Origin: an uncultured Lachnospiraceae bacterium
GTDB taxonomy: Bacteria; Bacillota; Clostridia; Lachnospirales; Lachnospiraceae
Direction: 5' to 3'
Assembly: GCA_934351765.1 (NCBI GenBank)
Contig: CAKRJM010000075.1
Coordinates: 1-9,699 of the forward strand
DNA length: 9,699 bases
Of this stretch, positions 6,143 to 9,699 are shown one piece after another. The position numbers and the translations under genes were made by a program. The notes below the pieces were generated by a model. It ran no database searches, was not told the DNA's origin, and saw nothing but the letters and a program-made list of their open reading frames with translations. Every line of letters begins with the position of its first letter. Position 1 is the stretch's first letter.

Positions 6143-7819
6143 ATGCAAAAACTGAAAACACGAAAAAAGCAGGGAACTCTTTGTCTTGCACTGATGCTGA
6201 CGACTGTACTGCTGACCATGGCACTGGCAATCCGCGCCAGGGCGTATGGCGCGGTGTCTGATGTGACGGGGTATGCACCGGGAGGATGGAAGATTCATCA
6301 CACAGACGGGCATATCCAGTCCAGTCCGCCGGGAATGATCTTTCTGGATGCGGATACAGGAGAATGGCTGTTTTGCCTGCAGCCCCATGTGGATCGGGTA
6401 GGCGGTCTGCACAGTACGAAAACGGATCTGGCGGATTATCTGGGAGACCGGGAACTGGCAAAGCGGCTTTCGCTGATTGCCTGCTTCAGTATGAATTCCG
6501 ACTGGGGATATGATGGCTGGGCGGTAGGCCAGTCCATGATCTGGCAGCTTTTAACTCAGAGGAACGGAGAAACAGGAGAACAATATCTGATCACACCGGG
6601 AATCCCGAACCGGGAGGTGCTTCAAACGTATTATGACAGTGTGAATCAAAAGGTGGAGCAGTATCTGAAGGCGCCATCGTTTGATCACAGCACGATTACC
6701 GTGGAAGCGGGGCAGGCAGTCAGCATAACGGATGAAAACGGAGTATTACAGGATATGGAGATCGTGAAAACAGAGGGGCCGGCAACCGTTTCTCAAAACG
6801 GAAATCAACTGCGGATTGAAACCGGGGGAACGGAGGCTGCGGAAGCATCGGTACAGCTCAGAAAACCGCTGCCGGGCGGAACGATGGGGCAGAGCTTTGT
6901 TTATTCCGACGGAACACTTCAGGATCTGATGACCTGCGGCTTTTATGAACCGTTGTCTGCATCCCTCCGGATTACCATTACGCCGGCTGTGACCGAGGTA
7001 TCGTTTTCCAAACAGGATCTGACCACCGGGGCAGAGCTTCCGGGAGCAGAGCTTCAGGTGTGTGATGAAACCGGAACCGTGATCGACCGGTGGATTTCCG
7101 GAGAGGAGCCACATCTGATCAGGGGACTGATTCTGGGAGAACGTTACACTATGACGGAGCTATCTGCGCCGGATGGCTATGTGACAGCGGAGCAGATCGC
7201 ATTCACGGCAGAACGAAATATGGAGCCGGTGGTTATGAACGATCAGCGAACAAAAATAAAGATCTGGAAAGTGGATCAGGAAACGCAGAAACCGCTGGAG
7301 GGAGCAGCTATGCAGCTTTTGAATGAGGATGGGGATATACTGGATGAATGGATCTCCGGAGAGGAGCCGAAGCAGATCGAAACGCTGACGGTTGGGAAAC
7401 GCTACCGGATCCACGAAGCTTCTGCGCCGGACGGGTATCTGCCCGCGGAGGATCAGTGGTTCACGGTTCCGGACTCAAAAGAAATCCTGGAGATACGGAT
7501 GGAGGATCCCATCCGGGAAACCGAGACAACGGAAGAAACCGAAAGCACAGAGGAGACAGAAATACCGGAGGAAACAACACCGGTAGAAGAACCACCGGAA
7601 ACAGAAGCCGAGACGGAGACTGTCGGACAGACGGAGCCGGAAACCACGAAGATCGTGCCTGAAACAGAAACGTCAAAGGGAATGGTGCCGGTGAAGAATG
7701 GAAGCACGAAAAAAGCGGTATCTACCGGGGATCGGATGCCGGCTGGCGTGTTCGGAACAATCTTTTTCGCTTCGGCAGTGCTTTTGGCAGTTTGCCGGAT
7801 TTTGAAAAAGAGACAGTAG
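6143..7819 (+). CDS. Cell-wall-anchored surface protein with thioester and two SpaA-like domains
   Basis: This is a secreted, wall-anchored adhesin-like protein of 558 residues. The ATG at 6143 follows AGGAGG (6133-6138); an in-frame ATG at 6098 overlaps the leader hairpin and would put 15 residues before the signal peptide. A signal peptide has basic residues 3-9, a hydrophobic core of about 12-30 and a likely cut after ARA at 34. Residues about 38-180 resemble a thioester (TQXA-type) domain: C78 in WLFCLQP and Q130 in VGQSMIWQ are the candidate Cys-Gln pair. A beta-rich region follows (180-282, with GTLQDLMTCG). Two SpaA/CnaB-like domains span about 283-366 and 369-454, each with a Lys near the start and E-x-SAPDGY. 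A Glu/Thr/Pro stalk (456-512) leads to VSTGD (526-530), a hydrophobic helix (533-551) and the tail KKRQ, a non-LPXTG sorting signal. No sortase or partner pilin is in the window. The ligand is unknown. Confidence 0.85.
   Translation: MQKLKTRKKQGTLCLALMLTTVLLTMALAIRARAYGAVSDVTGYAPGGWKIHHTDGHIQSSPPGMIFLDADTGEWLFCLQPHVDRVGGLHSTKTDLADYLGDRELAKRLSLIACFSMNSDWGYDGWAVGQSMIWQLLTQRNGETGEQYLITPGIPNREVLQTYYDSVNQKVEQYLKAPSFDHSTITVEAGQAVSITDENGVLQDMEIVKTEGPATVSQNGNQLRIETGGTEAAEASVQLRKPLPGGTMGQSFVYSDGTLQDLMTCGFYEPLSASLRITITPAVTEVSFSKQDLTTGAELPGAELQVCDETGTVIDRWISGEEPHLIRGLILGERYTMTELSAPDGYVTAEQIAFTAERNMEPVVMNDQRTKIKIWKVDQETQKPLEGAAMQLLNEDGDILDEWISGEEPKQIETLTVGKRYRIHEASAPDGYLPAEDQWFTVPDSKEILEIRMEDPIRETETTEETESTEETEIPEETTPVEEPPETEAETETVGQTEPETTKIVPETETSKGMVPVKNGSTKKAVSTGDRMPAGVFGTIFFASAVLLAVCRILKKRQ
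6989..7504 (+). repeat. Tandem SpaA-domain repeat, period 258 bp
   Basis: The two SpaA-like domains are an ancient in-frame tandem duplication with an 86-codon offset. The clearest DNA traces are TGGATTTCCGGAGAGGAGCC at 7091-7110 against 7349-7368 (one mismatch) and TCTGCGCCGG at 7163-7172 against 7421-7430, both exactly 258 bp apart. Protein-level anchors are WISGEEP and SAPDGY in both copies. Elsewhere the copies have diverged strongly. Confidence 0.8.
7508..7678 (+). repeat. Low-complexity Glu/Thr/Pro stalk segment
   Basis: Codons here are almost all Glu, Thr and Pro with scattered Ser, Val and Ile, using mixed GAA/GAG and ACA/ACG/ACC codons. The result is a degenerate repeat encoding an acidic extended stalk that would carry the outer domains across the peptidoglycan. 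The same segment produces Val/Ser-rich spurious reading frames on the minus strand. Confidence 0.7.
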
Positions 7820-7860
7820 CAGGCTGGGGGCTGAAGAAGCTTTCGGGGATGATTATAAGC

Positions 7861-7897
7861 AGAAGAAAAAACGGAAATGCCGGGGAGGCATTTCCGT
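7861..7897 (-). terminator. Intrinsic terminator of the PAP2 gene
   Basis: ACGGAAATGCC (7871-7881) and GGCATTTCCGT (7887-7897) form a perfect 11-bp stem with a 5-base loop. On the minus strand the stem is followed by TTTTTTCTTC, a good intrinsic terminator 21 bases after the PAP2 stop. On the plus strand no T run follows, so the convergent surface-protein transcript is stopped here less efficiently, if at all. Confidence 0.85.
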
Positions 7898-7918
7898 CAG
7901 AAGCATTCAGGTTAATGT

Positions 7919-8626
7919 TCAATCTTCAAGAAACAGTTTTTTGGCTTTTCGGTCTTTGCTCCGCACTCTGGCGGTTTTGACCGAGGCTTTTAAAAACTCG
8001 GGCTGGTAGACGAAAAAATAGAGAACGATCGTCAGGACGATGGCGCCCAGTCCGTCAACCACAGAGTGCTGTTTCAGGAAAACCGTGGACAGACAGATGG
8101 AAACGGCGATCACCGCTGATACCGGGCGGATCCATTTGTGGTCATTGGAGACAGCGCTGTTCCACCAAGCCAGATTTACACCAAGAGAAGCAAATACATG
8201 GATACTGGGGAATACATTAGTGGAAGTATCCGTTTTGTATAAAACGACGATCAGTTTTGAAAAAATATTTTTTTCCGGATTTACCGGCGGCCGCATGGTC
8301 TGTCCGTTAGGGAACAGAGTACAGATTGTCAGGCAGATGGTCATACCGATGAATAAAAGGGCGGTCATACGGTAAAATTCCTTTTTGGGCCGTTTGAACA
8401 GGAAATATGTAACAGAACCGGCCACATAGAGGAACCAGAACAGATAAGGGACGATGAAATATTCACAGAACGGGATCCTGTCATCCAGTGCAATGTGGAT
8501 ATTTGTAAACGGTGTTCCGATGGTTACATGGTGTTCCAGCCAGAGAAACCAGGGAAAATAAATAAATACATAGAGAAGAACCCAGCATTGGGGATATTTT
8601 TTGAAAAAGCCTTTGATTGCCTTCAC
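7919..8626 (-). CDS. PAP2-superfamily membrane phosphatase, divergent
   Basis: This is a 235-residue multi-pass membrane protein of the PAP2 acid phosphatase superfamily, whose members remove phosphate from lipid phosphates such as phosphatidic acid or undecaprenyl pyrophosphate, or act as phosphotransferases. Hydrophobic segments lie near residues 14-30, 57-76, 86-103, 137-155, 168-183 and 193-207. Active-site motifs are NGQTMRPP with R112, FPSIHV with S141 and H143, and STVFLKQHSVVD with H187 and D191. The usual Lys of KxxxxxxRP and the Arg of SRxxxxxHxxxD are missing (F105 and T181), as in the PAP2_3/inositol-phosphorylceramide-synthase-like branch. The start is GTG at 8626: GGGAGGAAGG (8636-8645) lies 9 bases upstream, and the promoter -10 box rules out the ATG at 8680 and the TTG at 8707. 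The C-terminus is Lys/Arg-rich. It lies 123 bases after a lipid kinase on the same strand, suggesting linked lipid-phosphate metabolism. The substrate cannot be told. Confidence 0.85.
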   Translation of the reverse strand: MKAIKGFFKKYPQCWVLLYVFIYFPWFLWLEHHVTIGTPFTNIHIALDDRIPFCEYFIVPYLFWFLYVAGSVTYFLFKRPKKEFYRMTALLFIGMTICLTICTLFPNGQTMRPPVNPEKNIFSKLIVVLYKTDTSTNVFPSIHVFASLGVNLAWWNSAVSNDHKWIRPVSAVIAVSICLSTVFLKQHSVVDGLGAIVLTIVLYFFVYQPEFLKASVKTARVRSKDRKAKKLFLED

Positions 8627-8635
8627 GCAGTATCG

Positions 8636-8645
8636 CCTTCCTCCC
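8636..8645 (-). promoter_or_regulatory. Ribosome binding site deciding the PAP2 GTG start
   Basis: On the minus strand GGGAGGAAGG ends 9 bases before the GTG at 8626. No other in-frame start downstream of the predicted transcript start has a comparable site. Confidence 0.7.
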
Positions 8646-8678
8646 GTAAGGGGTAACAAACTAAAATAACTTCGCCCC

Positions 8679-8707
8679 ATTATAATACGTTTTTTGGGGG
8701 TTGGCAA
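8679..8707 (-). promoter_or_regulatory. Promoter for the PAP2 gene
   Basis: On the minus strand TTGCCA (8702-8707) and a consensus TATAAT (8679-8684) are spaced by 17 bases; the spacer carries CCCCC followed by AAAAAA. The transcript would start near 8672, giving a leader of about 45 bases. It lies between the lipid kinase 2 stop and the PAP2 start, so the phosphatase can be made independently, while no GC-rich terminator blocks readthrough. Confidence 0.75.
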
Positions 8708-8749
8708 GAGGATTAAAGGATTCTTAAAAAATATTTTACAGAGATTTCA

Positions 8750-9685
8750 TCACAGGATCAGACGAAGCCTCTGCCTCTCACAGCGGACAGAGATTTCGGT
8801 CTGCGGAAAACAGGACTCTCCGTCTGCGTGGACCTCCAGCGGCTGATCGATCTGGAGCTGCGCTTCTTTACAGGTATAAGAGCGGACTCCGTTGCAGAGC
8901 GTATGCTTTCCGGACAGAGACGCCAGAAGGATCTTGGTAAGTCCCAGGCGGGAAACACCGGAAACAATACACAGATTCAGATACCCGTCATCAGGAATGG
9001 CCGCAGGGGCAAAGCGGAAACCGCCGCCCTCGAATTTCTGATTGTGAAAAGAAATAAAACGGATCCGGTGCAGCCGCATTTTCTTTATGCCGTCCAGAGT
9101 CAGAACACCATCTGCGCTTTTACAGAGAACGATCCGCTTGATTCCGATGAGCAGATATGCCAGTTTTCCGATGTGCAGCCGGTTTAAGGTGCCTTTCAGT
9201 TTAGTGGTAAACATATTTCGGCAGACATCGGCATCGAATCCGATCCCGGCACTGACAATGAAACGACGGTGGGACGGGTGTTCTTTCATATAGGTAAGGA
9301 TCCCGTAGTCGATGTAGCGGCATTCTCCGCCGTCCAGAAGCCGGTTCAGAAGTTTTTCCGGTGTTTTGGTCAGCTTCATGCCGCGGGCAAAATCGTTTCC
9401 GGAACCGCAGGGGATATAGGCGAGGGAAACGGAATGGGAAAGAGAAAGTCCGTTGACGACCTCGTTTAACGTTCCGTCGCCGCCAAGGGCAACTAACACC
9501 TTTGCCCCGGGATCTTCAAAACGGGGGGAGGAGATTTCCGCCGCCAGTTCCGCCGCATGGCCGGTATGCTCTGTCAGATAAGCGCGGTAGGGGATTTGTT
9601 TCTGTTCCAGTTTTGTCTTTAATCGGTTCCAGATTTCCAGTCCCTTTCCGGAACGGGAATTCGGGTTTACAATAAAATAGTACAT
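8750..9685 (-). CDS. Diacylglycerol kinase family lipid kinase (YegS/BmrU-like), copy 2
   Basis: This is a 311-residue lipid kinase of the DAGK_cat family. Motifs in order are VNPNSRSGKG (6-15), LGGDGTLNEVVNG (67-79), IPCGSGNDFARG (91-102), SAGIGFDADVC (145-155), GGGFRFAPAAIPDDGYLNL (220-238) and HADGE (286-290), so the ATP and lipid sites look complete, including the Asn in SGNDF that copy 1 lacks. Length is normal. The ATG at 9685 places NPxSGKG at the expected distance from the start; only 14 bases of upstream sequence remain and they show no clear ribosome binding site, so promoter and site lie mostly outside the window. It is followed on the same strand by a PAP2 phosphatase, which suggests a paired lipid kinase and phosphatase. 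It differs from copy 1 in nearly all non-motif positions, so they are old paralogues. The natural substrate (diacylglycerol or another prenol/lipid) is not shown by the sequence. Confidence 0.92.
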   Translation of the reverse strand: MYYFIVNPNSRSGKGLEIWNRLKTKLEQKQIPYRAYLTEHTGHAAELAAEISSPRFEDPGAKVLVALGGDGTLNEVVNGLSLSHSVSLAYIPCGSGNDFARGMKLTKTPEKLLNRLLDGGECRYIDYGILTYMKEHPSHRRFIVSAGIGFDADVCRNMFTTKLKGTLNRLHIGKLAYLLIGIKRIVLCKSADGVLTLDGIKKMRLHRIRFISFHNQKFEGGGFRFAPAAIPDDGYLNLCIVSGVSRLGLTKILLASLSGKHTLCNGVRSYTCKEAQLQIDQPLEVHADGESCFPQTEISVRCERQRLRLIL

Positions 9686-9699
9686 AATAGGGATCGCTC

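Noticed and set aside
7453..7707. Val/Ser-rich and Pro/Phe-rich open frames on the minus strand
   Set aside because: They are antisense readings of the Glu/Thr/Pro stalk of the surface protein; the low complexity explains the absence of stops.
8627..8707. Longer PAP2 protein starting at TTG 8707 or ATG 8680
   Set aside because: Both starts lie in or upstream of the predicted promoter boxes, and the best ribosome binding site precedes the GTG at 8626.

Overview
The window looks like a chromosomal segment of a low-to-mid GC Gram-positive anaerobe, most likely a member of the Clostridia close to Lachnospiraceae. The basis is the protein style (TrpA with the SSLGVTG motif, a primary sigma factor with a short acidic N-terminus, QueH in place of QueG), strong AGGAGG ribosome binding sites, several 17-bp-spaced vegetative promoters, and an LPXTG-like anchored surface protein. 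No species is assigned. I saw no tRNA, rRNA, CRISPR array, transposase or integrase.

Layout, plus strand, 1-5858: the 3' part of trpB overlaps trpA, which is the end of a tryptophan operon cut by the window edge. Next come a diacylglycerol-kinase-family lipid kinase with its own promoter, the primary sigma factor rpoD with its own promoter and a GTG start, a hairpin, the epoxyqueuosine reductase queH, and acetate kinase ackA, whose likely promoter overlaps the queH stop codon. All five complete genes look intact. They are housekeeping genes, but the neighbours often found beside two of them in related bacteria (dnaG beside rpoD, pta beside ackA) are not in the window.

Centre, 5859-7819: a 284-bp intergenic region rich in inverted repeats leads into a 558-residue cell-wall-anchored surface protein. 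It has a signal peptide, a predicted Cys-Gln thioester (TQXA-type) domain, a beta-rich middle, two tandem SpaA/CnaB-like domains, a Glu/Thr/Pro stalk and a C-terminal sorting signal with the unusual core VSTGD. It is the most accessory-looking gene here and looks like a covalent adhesin. No sortase or pilin partner is in the window.

Right end, minus strand, 7861-9685: a second lipid kinase of the diacylglycerol kinase family lies upstream of a divergent PAP2-superfamily membrane phosphatase. The phosphatase has its own promoter and GTG start and ends in a clear intrinsic terminator that separates it from the convergent surface-protein gene. A kinase and a phosphatase acting on lipid phosphates side by side suggest lipid-phosphate interconversion or recycling at the membrane. 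The two kinases in the window are divergent paralogues, not recent copies.

Nothing here is a clear new system. The best leads are the thioester/isopeptide surface protein with its structured leader, the altered active-site motifs in TrpA, lipid kinase 1 and the PAP2 protein, and the kinase-phosphatase pair.
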